NCBI GenBank assembly: GCA_964616135.1
Contig: CAZTTQ010000022.1
Location: 1 to 12,599 of the forward strand
Direction: 5' to 3'
Source of the DNA: JAJYIV01 sp964616135
GTDB lineage: Bacteria > Patescibacteriota > Patescibacteriia > UBA9934 > GWF2-40-263
Length of the DNA stretch: 12,599 nt
Shown here: positions 1 to 6,303 of the stretch, piece after piece
Position numbering within the stretch: the stretch's first letter is position 1
Layout of the letters: every line of letters starts with the position of its first letter
Program-made: the position numbers and the translations under genes
The notes under the pieces: model-generated
Databases searched by the model: none
Seen by the model: the letters and a program-made list of their open reading frames with translations, nothing else
Told to the model about the DNA's origin: nothing

Positions 1-107
1 TTGAGCAGGTGCAGCAGAAGACGAAGGTCGGCATCGGCAACCCTGGCGTGTTGCCGGCCGTGGAAGACTTGATCCGCTTCTATCGCGAAAAGTACTTTGG
101 CGCGTAA
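1..107 (+). CDS. C-terminal end of an unidentified protein (5' truncated)
   Basis: An open frame with codons starting at base 3 enters from the left edge and stops at TAA 105-107. It gives about 34 residues ending in RFYREKYFGA. The composition is that of a normal soluble protein end, with a charged helix and aromatic residues. The stop lies 12 nt before the ferredoxin start, so the gene is probably co-transcribed with the ferredoxin and its reductase. I do not recognise the family from this fragment. Because it precedes a redox pair it could be an enzyme of the same pathway, but nothing in the fragment shows that. Confidence 0.6.
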   Translation, partial: EQVQQKTKVGIGNPGVLPAVEDLIRFYREKYFGA

Positions 108-119
108 AATGAACCCACT

Positions 120-389
120 ATGTCGAAACTCATCATCAAAGTAGATCCGGACTTGTGCATCGGTGCCGCGTCCTGCGTCACCATCGATCCCGCGACCTTC
201 GTCATGAACGAGGAAAATAAGGCCTACGTCCTGGACCATGGGAAGGAACCGCTGCCGCGCGCGTACCAACGGGTGGTTGACGTGACGGAAGAAGAAAAAG
301 AAACGATCATTCTCGCCGCGCAGTCCTGCCCGACGCTCGCCATCTTCATCATTGACGAAGACGGGAACCAGCTCTTCCCGGACCTCTAG
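120..389 (+). CDS. ferredoxin, single-cluster 3Fe-4S type
   Basis: Small acidic electron carrier of 89 aa, expected in the cytoplasm. Residues 9-19 read DPDLCIGAASC: Cys13 and Cys19 are separated by five residues and the usual middle ligand position (16) is Ala. Cys70-Pro71 is the distal ligand motif. Three Cys ligands with a non-Cys residue at the second position is the known pattern of 3Fe-4S ferredoxins, such as those that serve cytochromes P450. Some proteins with this pattern can hold a 4Fe-4S cluster using another ligand, so the cluster type is inferred. The central DPATFVMNEENKAYVL segment and the 'SCPTLAI' segment match the family fold. The start ATG at 120 has no clear Shine-Dalgarno sequence. 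The next gene starts one base after the stop, and its FAD-dependent product is the obvious reductase partner. No P450 or other acceptor gene is visible. Confidence 0.88.
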   Translation: MSKLIIKVDPDLCIGAASCVTIDPATFVMNEENKAYVLDHGKEPLPRAYQRVVDVTEEEKETIILAAQSCPTLAIFIIDEDGNQLFPDL

Positions 390-390
390 T

Positions 391-1584
391 GTGCGGTTCG
401 TCATCATTGGCGGCGGCATCGCGGGCACGACGGCCGCGGAAGAACTCCGCAAGCTCCAGCCGGACGCCGAGATCACCATCGTGAGCGAAGAACAGCACCC
501 GTGTTATTCCCGGGTGTTGTTGCCGCATTACGTGAAGGGAAAGGTTCCGCGCGAGAAGATCTTTTTGAAAAAGGAAACGTGGTACGCGGAAAAAAACGTC
601 GAATGGCTGCCGGGCACGCGCGTGGAAACGCTCGACGTCCGCAATAAGTTCGTCCTGCTTTCCGACGGCCGCGAATTGCCGTACGACAAGCTGCTTATTT
701 CCACCGGCGGGGAAGTCCGCCCGCTCGTTGAGGACGTGCGCGGCGTGTCCTATTTCCGCACCGCGGACGACGCGGACCATTTGGTCCAGCTGCTGCGCGA
801 ACTGCCGGCGGGCTCCACGGGCGCCGTGTACGGCGGCGGGTTCATCGCGTGCGAATACGTCAACATGTTCGGCCACTTCGGCGTGCCGTGCGTGGTCGCT
901 CACCGCGGCCCGCACTTCTGGTCGCGCGTCTTGGACGCGGAAAGCGGCGCCCTCATCGCGCGGAAGTTGGCGGCGGGCGGCGTGAAGGTGTTGCCGAACG
1001 CGGCCTTGGAAGGATTCGCGGGAGCAGAACACGTGGAAGCCATGGTCACGGACAAGGAACGCGTTCCGTGCGGTATGGTCGGCGCCGGCATCGGTATCGA
1101 ACCGGAATTGTCGTGGATTAAGGACGCGGGCGTGGAAGTCGCGCACGGCGTCCGCGCAAACGAATATCTGGAGACGAACGTGCCGGATATTTTCACCGCG
1201 GGCGACGTGGCGGAATTTTTCGACCTGACGGTGGGCCGCCACCGCGTGGCGGGGAACTGGATGAGCGCGCAGACGCAGGGTCGTACGGTCGCCAAATCAA
1301 TGGCGGGCGAGCGCACCGCGTTCAAGTTGGTGTCGTCCTATTCCACCAACGTGCTCGGATTGGAAATCATCTTCATTGGTGATACGGACCGCGTGGCGGC
1401 GGAAGACGTGAAGGTTTACGGATCCGCGGCGGACGGCGGTGTCACCCAATTGTTCGTCCGTGGAGGGAAGGTGGTGGGCGCGACGTTGGTAAACCGCAAT
1501 ACGGATCGCGCGGCCGTGACTAAATGGATCAACGAAGGCGCGGATATCCACACGGTATCCATTGACATCCCCCTCAAAACTTGA
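391..1584 (+). CDS. FAD-dependent NAD(P)H oxidoreductase (ferredoxin/rubredoxin reductase or NirB-like)
   Basis: Two-dinucleotide-fold flavoprotein of 397 aa. The N-terminus is an FAD-binding beta-alpha-beta fold with GGGIAG at residues 7-12. A CYSRVLLPHYVKGK segment (38-51) resembles the 'YSRPLL' region of NirB/NasC and rubredoxin reductases. A second Rossmann motif for NAD(P)H (YGGGFIACEY, 147-156) follows, then the FAD-contacting IFTAGDVAEF (268-276). There is no redox-active CxxC, so it is not of the thioredoxin-reductase or lipoamide-dehydrogenase kind. The likely job is to pass electrons from NAD(P)H to the adjacent ferredoxin. I chose the GTG at 391 because it begins directly with the strand leading into the FAD motif and sits one base after the ferredoxin stop, which suggests translational coupling. 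A TTG at 352 is in frame but would add 13 unlikely residues that overlap the ferredoxin gene. A terminator follows. Confidence 0.88.
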   Translation: MRFVIIGGGIAGTTAAEELRKLQPDAEITIVSEEQHPCYSRVLLPHYVKGKVPREKIFLKKETWYAEKNVEWLPGTRVETLDVRNKFVLLSDGRELPYDKLLISTGGEVRPLVEDVRGVSYFRTADDADHLVQLLRELPAGSTGAVYGGGFIACEYVNMFGHFGVPCVVAHRGPHFWSRVLDAESGALIARKLAAGGVKVLPNAALEGFAGAEHVEAMVTDKERVPCGMVGAGIGIEPELSWIKDAGVEVAHGVRANEYLETNVPDIFTAGDVAEFFDLTVGRHRVAGNWMSAQTQGRTVAKSMAGERTAFKLVSSYSTNVLGLEIIFIGDTDRVAAEDVKVYGSAADGGVTQLFVRGGKVVGATLVNRNTDRAAVTKWINEGADIHTVSIDIPLKT

Positions 1585-1601
1585 TGGGATGGAAGCAGAA
1601 G

Positions 1602-1645
1602 AAAACGGTCTCCCTATGAACGTCATGGCGGGGCCGTTTTTCTTT
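1602..1645 (+). terminator. probable rho-independent terminator after the oxidoreductase gene
   Basis: Inverted arms AAAACGGTC (1602-1610) and GGCCGTTTT (1632-1640), with one G-U pair, are followed by a T-rich stretch (TCTTTGTT). It begins about 18 nt after the oxidoreductase stop. The loop is long, so termination strength is uncertain. Confidence 0.6.
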
Positions 1646-1682
1646 GTTCGTTCACAATCGAGCGGAAGAGGAAGTGGTTTTT

Positions 1683-1724
1683 GTCATCTCGAGCGAGGCC
1701 TCCGGGCCGAGTCGAGAGATCCCT
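1683..1724. repeat. hairpin repeat of the 'gtcat-ctcgagcga ... gagagatcc' type before the GIY-YIG gene
   Basis: The segment GTCATCTCGAGCGAGGCC, then TCCG, then GGCCGAGTCGAGAGATCC, forms an imperfect hairpin: GGCC pairs with GGCC and CTCGA/TCGAG with the outer arm, with a bulge. From memory, similar 'gtcat..cgagcga..gagagatc' interspersed repeats occur in many bacterial genomes, often beside small GIY-YIG genes. Here it lies just upstream of such a gene and may serve as its target or as part of a mobile unit. The repeat status needs other copies in the genome, and none is visible in this window. Confidence 0.5.
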
Positions 1725-1729
1725 ATGCC

Positions 1730-2032
1730 ATGAAAATCTATTCGGTTTACATCATTACCAACCAGACCCATACCGTGCTGTATATCGGCATGACGTCGAA
1801 TATGGATCGTCGGCTCTGGCAGCACTTTTATGGGTTCTATCAAAACTCATTCTCTGCAAAGTACGGCGTGTATAAACTTGTTTATCTCGAGCAAACAACG
1901 GATGCATATGCGGCGACCAATCGAGAACGCCAGCTAAAACGATGGGGAAGAAGCAAGAAGGTAAGACTAATCGAACGGCAAAATCCCTTCTGGAAAGACC
2001 TAACAATAGAGGTATCTCCACTTCGGCCCTAA
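1730..2032 (+). CDS. GIY-YIG nuclease superfamily protein (YhbQ/UPF0213-like)
   Basis: Single-domain protein of 100 aa, a common length for stand-alone GIY-YIG proteins. The signature strands are VYI (6-8) and YIG (18-20). Arg27 sits at the usual catalytic Arg position (MDRRLWQH). Glu66 in NRERQLKRW fits the metal-binding Glu. The ending NPFWKDL is typical of the small YhbQ-like group. The ATG at 1730 is chosen because it starts directly at the first beta strand; the frame is open further upstream but would translate the hairpin repeat. The gene is visibly richer in A and T than its neighbours, which suggests independent arrival. Function within this subfamily is poorly known: a structure-specific or homing-like endonuclease is possible. 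A small hairpin (GGCCC-TAAC-GGGCC, 2025-2038) covers the stop codon. Confidence 0.88.
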   Translation: MKIYSVYIITNQTHTVLYIGMTSNMDRRLWQHFYGFYQNSFSAKYGVYKLVYLEQTTDAYAATNRERQLKRWGRSKKVRLIERQNPFWKDLTIEVSPLRP

Positions 2033-2057
2033 CGGGCCTTCGGTCGATACGACAATG

Positions 2058-2104
2058 CGTTTTGTCCACCGTTCGTTGACAAAACGTCAAAAAAGTGGTA
2101 TAAA
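2058..2104 (+). promoter_or_regulatory. sigma70-type promoter with inverted repeat over the -35 box (unit A)
   Basis: TTGACA (2076-2081) is followed after exactly 17 nt by TATAAA (2099-2104), close to a consensus vegetative promoter. A perfect 9-bp inverted repeat, CGTTTTGTC (2058-2066) and GACAAAACG (2078-2086), separated by 11 nt, covers the -35 box. That layout suits a repressor operator, although a palindrome alone does not prove binding. Transcription should start near 2111, leaving a leader of about 120 nt before the ATG at 2231. Confidence 0.8.
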
Positions 2105-2110
2105 CATGCC

Positions 2111-2230
2111 TCGGCAAAACGTGTGGAAACGCACCATTTTGCTCGGGAAATCTGAACATTCCCAATTCGGGAAGAAAGATAAAACGCACGCCAACCCCCG
2201 GCCCTTGCGCCGGAGAAAGGTCGTCGCACC
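2111..2230 (+). promoter_or_regulatory. structured 5' leader of unit A with partly sequestered RBS
   Basis: The predicted leader contains a stem GCAAAA...TTTTGC around 2115-2145, a small TTCCC/GGGAA stem near 2160, and CCGGC (2198-2202) pairing with GCCGG (2209-2213). The last arm includes the first two G of the Shine-Dalgarno GGAGAAAGG (2212-2220), which lies 10 nt before the start. Translation could therefore be tuned by folding. I do not recognise a known riboswitch class. Confidence 0.4.
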
Positions 2231-3718
2231 ATGGCGGATTCCCCCGTCATTCGTCGTCCCAGTCCCCCCATTCCCCCGCCGCGCGGGGCCCCCGGTTCCG
2301 CCGGAGCCCGCGTCGCCGGGCAGCTGTCCGAAGAGGTCGCCGAGCGGCTCGTGAAGGACTTCCTGGCCAAGCGGCCGGGTGGTCTCGCGGGCAAGGCTGT
2401 CGACTGGCTAATCGGCAAGGACGAGCTCCTCGTCAAAGCGGCGGGCTTCTCGCTCTCCGAGGTGACGCGCGAGGCGATCTTCGGCGGCCTGCAGCGCCTC
2501 GGCATCAACACCGAGTCGGGGCTGGTCCGCGCGCTCGCCGACACGCCCGACAACGTCATCCGCGGCATCGTCGAGGCGTTCGCCGAGACGGCCCAGGGAC
2601 GCACGCAGGGCGCACCCGCCCCGGCCCAGCCGGCCGTGGGTAACAAGGTCGCCGCCGCGGTTTCCAAGGATACCGTGGTCGTGCGCATCCAGCGCCCGGG
2701 CCTCGGCGGCGTTGTGCACCGCAGCGTCCTCATCTCCAAGCGCATGACTGGGCTCTGCCTGATCGTGCGAGAGGAAGAGGACAAGTGGAACGCCTCCCAC
2801 CAGGCCACGGTCATCAAGGACCAGTCGGGTGGCGGAGGCGGCGGTCGCGGTGACCGTAAGGGAAAGGGTGGTGGCGGACCGGCCCTCAAGCTGGCCGACG
2901 CCGAACCGTTCCCGCTCGAAGTGTTGACCATCGCTGACGCGGAGGACACCGGATTCGCCGAGTGTCCGAAGTGCCAGCCCTACACCTTCGCCACAGCGGA
3001 GGAGCAAAAGAAGGAGGCCGCCATGGCCGAAACGACCGCGGCGGCCGATGCCGCCAAGGACGCCAATAAGCCCAAGCCCATCGAGGGCTGGGACGAGAAG
3101 GTGGGCAAGGTCGGCCGCTGGCTGGCCCGCGCCCTGGACGCGTCGGTGGAGTGCAGCGACGACGTGGACGACAAGAAGGTCGTTCCCGTCATCGCGTGGG
3201 CGGAGTTCGCCCTGGTCCTGGCCCACGAGATCCTTGTGGGCCACCCGGATCCGCGGCTCAAGAGCGGGTTCGACGCGGATGGCAAGATGAAGCCGCTCAC
3301 GACGGAGCAGATCTTTGCCCTGCCACCGCGGCTCAACGACGAGCAGGTGGAGCGCACGGTGCGTTTCATCTTCGGACAGGGGGCGGGGAAGCTGACCAAG
3401 ACGACGCAGCTCAAGGCTCTCCTCGACACCCTCACTGGCAATAAGAAGAAGGCCGAGGAGGGGAAGAAGGCGGCCGAGGTGCGGGCCGCCAAGCAGAAGG
3501 CTCTCGACGACGCCAAGGCCAAGGTGGCCGCGGCGACCAACCCCGTCGAGACCCAGAACGCGAAGGCGGAAGTCGCCAAGGCCGAGAAGGCCCTGGAGCC
3601 CCCGCCCCCTCCTCCGCCGAACCCCTGGCCGCGCCGGCTCGTCATCGGCGGCGCCGTCACGTTCGGCCTCCTCCTCATCGTCACGCTCATCGGCGTGGCG
3701 GTGGCCATGACCCTCTAG
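2231..3718 (+). CDS. tail-anchored Pro-rich/coiled-coil membrane protein, unknown family
   Basis: Protein of 495 aa that I do not recognise. Visible parts in order: a Pro/Arg-rich N-terminus (7-20); a helical region (about 30-125) with FLAKRPGGLAGKAVDWLIG; a beta-like segment around 148-185; a Gly-rich basic linker (199-216); a CPKC pair (245-248) that could bind metal if other ligands join; an Ala-rich stretch; a helical domain (about 285-400); a charged Lys/Ala/Glu coiled coil (about 405-456); seven prolines (457-463); and one membrane helix at the extreme C-terminus (about 470-493). With no signal peptide, the bulk should lie in the cytoplasm, anchored by its tail. It is the first gene of a three-gene unit with its own promoter and an SD GGAGAAAGG. 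GAG and CTC/CTG dominate, unlike the flanking genes. It may be a cytoplasmic scaffold for the two membrane proteins downstream. Confidence 0.8.
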   Translation: MADSPVIRRPSPPIPPPRGAPGSAGARVAGQLSEEVAERLVKDFLAKRPGGLAGKAVDWLIGKDELLVKAAGFSLSEVTREAIFGGLQRLGINTESGLVRALADTPDNVIRGIVEAFAETAQGRTQGAPAPAQPAVGNKVAAAVSKDTVVVRIQRPGLGGVVHRSVLISKRMTGLCLIVREEEDKWNASHQATVIKDQSGGGGGGRGDRKGKGGGGPALKLADAEPFPLEVLTIADAEDTGFAECPKCQPYTFATAEEQKKEAAMAETTAAADAAKDANKPKPIEGWDEKVGKVGRWLARALDASVECSDDVDDKKVVPVIAWAEFALVLAHEILVGHPDPRLKSGFDADGKMKPLTTEQIFALPPRLNDEQVERTVRFIFGQGAGKLTKTTQLKALLDTLTGNKKKAEEGKKAAEVRAAKQKALDDAKAKVAAATNPVETQNAKAEVAKAEKALEPPPPPPPNPWPRRLVIGGAVTFGLLLIVTLIGVAVAMTL

Positions 3719-3752
3719 ACGCGGCTCCGCGCCGCAGAAATGGAAATGAACC

Positions 3753-4826
3753 GTGGCCCTGAATCTCACGATGTTCGTGATCTACGGGGCGTGCGCCGTC
3801 GCGGCGCCCGTCTCGCTCGTGCTCTTCCTCTTCGGCCGCCTCTTCGGAGGCACGCTCGATCCGGTTGGGTCCGAGGCCTCGCGGATCGCCGATGACCGCG
3901 AGCGCGCGGCGGCGATCAACGCCCTGCCGGCGCCCGCCGGCTGGAGCGGCCGCGTCGGCCGCGTCCTGAACGCCCTGGGGGACAACCTCCAGCGCGCGTC
4001 CGGGCTCGCGTTCTTCTTTGCTACCCTGGTTGCCGCGGTCTTCGGCGGCATCCTGTGGTGGCAGGAAGGAAAGCACCTGTTCGTCGCGGCGGTTTCGGCC
4101 GTCGCGGCCGCGCAGATGCTCTACTACCTGTCCGCCCCCATGGCGGAGCGGGAGAAGCGGGCCAAGCTCGTCTCAACCCTGCTGACCTTCTCCGTCCTCG
4201 GGGCAGTGGTCCTCCAGGTGGCGTTCCAGAACAACGCCGCGTGGTACCGGCCGCAGGTCATCGTGGCGCACGCCACGATCCGCGGGCAGACCGAGGACTT
4301 TCCGGTCCTCACGACGCCCAATGGGACGTTCCTCGACCTCGAGCGCCTGGTGGGCGGCGACGCCAACCGGGTAAGGGGAAAGAAGGACGACGGCACGTCG
4401 GCGTACCTCGCCATGTGTCTGCCGCAGTCCAACCCGGACCTGGCCGGCTACGAGGCCCGTTGCAACGACGGGTACCTGGAGCTGCGCGCCCAGCGCGGCA
4501 AGCCCCACGGGGCGAACCTCGCCGCCGCGGAGTTCTCCTCGGTGGCCGAGATCGGCCTGGCCCGGCGCGACGCCCGTCTCGCCGAGACCGAGCGCGAGAT
4601 CGTCCAGCAGAAGAAGGCCGAGCGCCTGGAAGCGGGGAAGATCCCGCTCACCACCACGCTCGCGAGCAAGTTCCCGATCAAGACCCTCGCGGTCATCGCC
4701 CTGGCGCTCTTCGTCGCTCTTCTGCTGATCCGTCTCGGGTTTGCGGAAAAGGCGGCGTCGAGCTTCACCATCACCGTCAACGACAAGAAAGACGACCCCA
4801 AACCCGCCGCCCCGAAAGCGGCCTAG
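3753..4826 (+). CDS. five-helix membrane protein with soluble domain, unknown family
   Basis: Protein of 357 aa that I do not recognise. Hydrophobic helices lie at about 8-30, 84-103, 108-126, 138-158 and 309-330. Between helices 4 and 5 is a soluble domain (about 160-300) with two Cys (222, 237) that could form a disulfide, followed by a charged helical stretch (RRDARLAETEREIVQQ) that may be a coiled coil. The C-terminal tail is polar and ends KPAAPKAA. The start is GTG at 3753, 34 nt after the previous stop. An in-frame ATG six codons later would remove only a few residues and cannot be excluded, as the SD is weak. The gap before it holds a short GCGGC/GCCGC hairpin. The next gene begins 8 nt after this stop, so the three genes form one operon and probably one membrane complex. 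Confidence 0.8.
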   Translation: MALNLTMFVIYGACAVAAPVSLVLFLFGRLFGGTLDPVGSEASRIADDRERAAAINALPAPAGWSGRVGRVLNALGDNLQRASGLAFFFATLVAAVFGGILWWQEGKHLFVAAVSAVAAAQMLYYLSAPMAEREKRAKLVSTLLTFSVLGAVVLQVAFQNNAAWYRPQVIVAHATIRGQTEDFPVLTTPNGTFLDLERLVGGDANRVRGKKDDGTSAYLAMCLPQSNPDLAGYEARCNDGYLELRAQRGKPHGANLAAAEFSSVAEIGLARRDARLAETEREIVQQKKAERLEAGKIPLTTTLASKFPIKTLAVIALALFVALLLIRLGFAEKAASSFTITVNDKKDDPKPAAPKAA

Positions 4827-4834
4827 AGGTGCAC

Positions 4835-5431
4835 ATGCTCCGTCTCGCCCGCTGGACCGGCTACGCCATCATCACGGCAGTCGGCCTGTACATGCTCGGC
4901 ATCCTCCTCGAGGATGTGACCTTGCCGGGGCTCCCGGAGTTCCGCGTCTACCCGATCGTGGTCGCTTTGGCCCTCGCCGGCCTCGGCTACCTCGCTTACG
5001 TCGCCGCCAGCAACAACGTGGCGGCGTGGGGATGGCCCCGTGCCATCGTCGTGCTCGCCGTGATCGGGCTCGTCGGCTACGTCCTGTGGGAATACCGCAA
5101 GGGCGCCGCCAACGAGTCCTACGCCTCCGGCGGTTCTGCGTCGGTCTCCGGCGTGAACACGGATGGGCTCGAAAACCTCGGGACCTTCAAGGTCCCGCCG
5201 CCCGGCATCCCGCAGCGCGGATCCCCGGGCGCCACGTCCTGGGACCCCAGCCGGCCGCCCATGGCCGCGGAACCGAAGGCACCCGCCTTCGTCGCCTCCG
5301 CGACCTTGGACGACGGCAAGCCGTTCGCCGGGGACCTCTCCCTGGCCCGCTGGTGCCACATGTGTGCCAGCGGTAGGCTCCGGCAAAAGGACTACGATCG
5401 CCTCCAGTGCGATCCGACCCGCTGCCAGTAG
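4835..5431 (+). CDS. three-helix membrane protein with four-cysteine C-terminal motif
   Basis: Protein of 198 aa, family unknown to me. Membrane helices lie at about 7-25, 39-58 and 68-86. A Ser/Gly/Pro-rich linker (about 95-150) leads to a C-terminal segment with Cys174, Cys177, Cys192 and Cys197, in the spacing C-x2-C-x14-C-x4-C. This could be a small zinc-binding knuckle or two disulfides, depending on which side of the membrane it faces. The frame is open far upstream inside the previous gene, but the ATG at 4835 follows an AGAGGT Shine-Dalgarno (4825-4830) that overlaps the previous stop, and the first helix begins at once. A GTG two codons earlier is less likely. It is the last gene of the three-gene unit, and a strong terminator starts 12 nt after its stop. 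Confidence 0.8.
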   Translation: MLRLARWTGYAIITAVGLYMLGILLEDVTLPGLPEFRVYPIVVALALAGLGYLAYVAASNNVAAWGWPRAIVVLAVIGLVGYVLWEYRKGAANESYASGGSASVSGVNTDGLENLGTFKVPPPGIPQRGSPGATSWDPSRPPMAAEPKAPAFVASATLDDGKPFAGDLSLARWCHMCASGRLRQKDYDRLQCDPTRCQ

Positions 5432-5442
5432 CACCATCCCCG

Positions 5443-5496
5443 CCGCCCCTTCCTCCCTCCCAGACGCTTGGGAGAGGGAAGGGGCGGTATTTCTTT
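5443..5496 (+). terminator. strong rho-independent terminator of unit A
   Basis: A long GC-rich stem has CCGCCCCTTCC (5443-5453) pairing with GGAAGGGGCGG (5477-5487). The stem extends imperfectly inwards through CCCTCCCA/TTGGGAGAGG, and a T-rich tract (TATTTCTTTT) follows. It lies directly after the last gene of unit A and abuts the promoter region of unit B. Confidence 0.88.
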
Positions 5497-5552
5497 TCGG
5501 CCTAAACCCATGCCCATCATGGGTTGACAAAAGGCCGAAAATGAGGTATAGT
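5494..5552 (+). promoter_or_regulatory. sigma70-type promoter inside nested palindromes (unit B)
   Basis: TTGACA (5524-5529), a 17-nt spacer and TATAGT (5547-5552) form a near-consensus promoter. Two perfect inverted repeats are nested around it: outer TTTTCGGCCT (5494-5503) with AGGCCGAAAA (5532-5541), and inner AACCCATG (5505-5512) with CATGGGTT (5518-5525). The inner repeat touches the -35 box and the outer right arm fills the spacer. The nonamer TTGACAAAA is shared with the unit A promoter. The arrangement suggests operator control, or a hairpin that blocks read-through from unit A. Confidence 0.8.
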
Positions 5553-5556
5553 TAGA

Positions 5557-5650
5557 CCTTCCTGAAAGCTTGGGAAGGCCTGTGAAAACAGGTAAAAACA
5601 AGCCACACAGCGCCGGCAGGGCCTTGTCCCGAGTCGGTAAAGGAGAGGCC
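5557..5650 (+). promoter_or_regulatory. structured 5' leader of unit B
   Basis: The predicted leader begins with CCTTCC (5557-5562) pairing with GGAAGG (5573-5578). Next comes a compact hairpin CCTGT-GAAA-ACAGG (5579-5592) capped by a GNRA tetraloop, followed by an A-rich single strand TAAAAACAA. The SD AAAGGAG (5639-5645) lies 5 nt before the ATG. The hairpin plus A-rich tail superficially resembles small H-type pseudoknot riboswitches, but I cannot assign a class. Confidence 0.4.
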
Positions 5651-6133
5651 ATGAAAAGCCTCCTGTACGTTCTCGGCTTCGCCCTCGCGGCGCTGACCGG
5701 GTGTGCGACGGTGGCGGAAGGCCCCGGTGGGCGGAACGTCTCAATGGCGTCGCTCTTTCCGAGCGACGCCCGGGCTTACGCGCAGACGGCGCTTGCCGCC
5801 GACAGTGCCAAGGCCATGACCGCCTCCGGGACGCCTGGCTTCATCAGCCAGTGCGAACCGAACGGTGCCTGCACCCAGGTGGCCATCGGCGGCGGCAGCT
5901 ACGGCTATGCGGCAGGGAGCGGAATCAACCCCTGGGCCGCGCAGTACGTGGCCATGACGTCTCCGCCTCCCGGCGGAGCACAGGGTCAGGCCGGCGGGGG
6001 AACCGACACTGGCCTCGCCGCCACCGTCGACGCCCTCGGCAAACGCGTCGAGGGGGTCGAGGGACGGGTCGAGGGTATCGATAACACCCTCGGCGTCGTC
6101 CTGGAGGAACACGTTCCTCCGAAGAAGAAGTGA
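5651..6133 (+). CDS. small lipoprotein with C-terminal coiled coil, unknown family
   Basis: Protein of 160 aa. The signal sequence MKSLLYVLGFALAALTGC has a good lipobox (LTGC, Cys18), so it should be lipidated and face outward. The mature part is Ala/Gly/Ser-rich with Cys68 and Cys74, perhaps a disulfide, and a flexible Gly/Pro segment (104-118). A heptad-like helix follows (about 122-151, with KRVEGVEGRVEGIDNTLG), which could form an oligomeric coiled coil as in trimeric stalk proteins. It ends in PPKKK. The ATG at 5651 has a clear SD and starts the signal sequence; the frame is open upstream without support. It is the first gene of unit B. I know no family for it. Confidence 0.82.
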   Translation: MKSLLYVLGFALAALTGCATVAEGPGGRNVSMASLFPSDARAYAQTALAADSAKAMTASGTPGFISQCEPNGACTQVAIGGGSYGYAAGSGINPWAAQYVAMTSPPPGGAQGQAGGGTDTGLAATVDALGKRVEGVEGRVEGIDNTLGVVLEEHVPPKKK

Positions 6134-6144
6134 CGCACGCGCGT

Positions 6145-6174
6145 GGGGAACCGGTCCGTCTGGACCGGTTCCCC
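6145..6174 (+). other. perfect 13-bp hairpin between two lipoprotein genes
   Basis: GGGGAACCGGTCC (6145-6157), loop GTCT, then GGACCGGTTCCCC (6162-6174). The stem is perfect and starts 12 nt after the lipoprotein stop. It lacks a T tract, so it is more likely an mRNA-stabilising or attenuating structure than a classic terminator. It may separate expression of the two lipoprotein genes. Confidence 0.7.
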
Positions 6175-6240
6175 GAAGCCTGATCGCACCACGGCGATCG
6201 GGATCTCAACCGGATGCCTGACCAGAGTGGTCGGGATCCT
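6175..6240 (+). repeat. two copies of a degenerate hairpin element with differing stems
   Basis: Copy 1 (6175-6207) and copy 2 (6213-6240) share the flanks GCCTGA and TCGGGATC, but the stem interior differs. In copy 1 TCGC pairs with GCGA around loop ACCACG (6188-6193). In copy 2 CCA pairs with TGG around loop GAG (6225-6227). Both keep full pairing from CCTGA to TCGGG, with one T-G pair. A fourth small hairpin, GGGGC/GCCCC, follows at 6248-6262. I see no promoter here. Confidence 0.55.
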
Positions 6241-6303
6241 GAGAGATGGGGCATGCCGCCCCGTACGACAACCGGCGCCCCGCGCGCCAACGGAGGACCT
6301 CCC

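Noticed and set aside
349..1242. Long minus-strand open frame across the oxidoreductase gene
   Set aside because: It is opposite a gene with clear FAD and NAD motifs; its His/Arg/Ala-rich translation is typical of an antisense shadow in GC-rich DNA.
1683..2045. CRISPR array or insertion sequence at the left border of the block
   Set aside because: There are no regularly spaced repeats, no transposase frame and no long terminal inverted repeats in this stretch.
2408..3769. Minus-strand open frame of 453 codons opposite the 495-aa gene
   Set aside because: The plus frame has a promoter, an SD and a sensible domain layout. The minus translation is an Arg/Leu/Gly-rich mixture without recognisable structure.
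5579..5605. Possible preQ1-like small riboswitch (hairpin plus A-rich tail)
   Set aside because: The hairpin and A-rich tail are there, but I cannot match the conserved loop and pseudoknot bases, and the downstream gene is a lipoprotein. Only a generic leader structure is reported.
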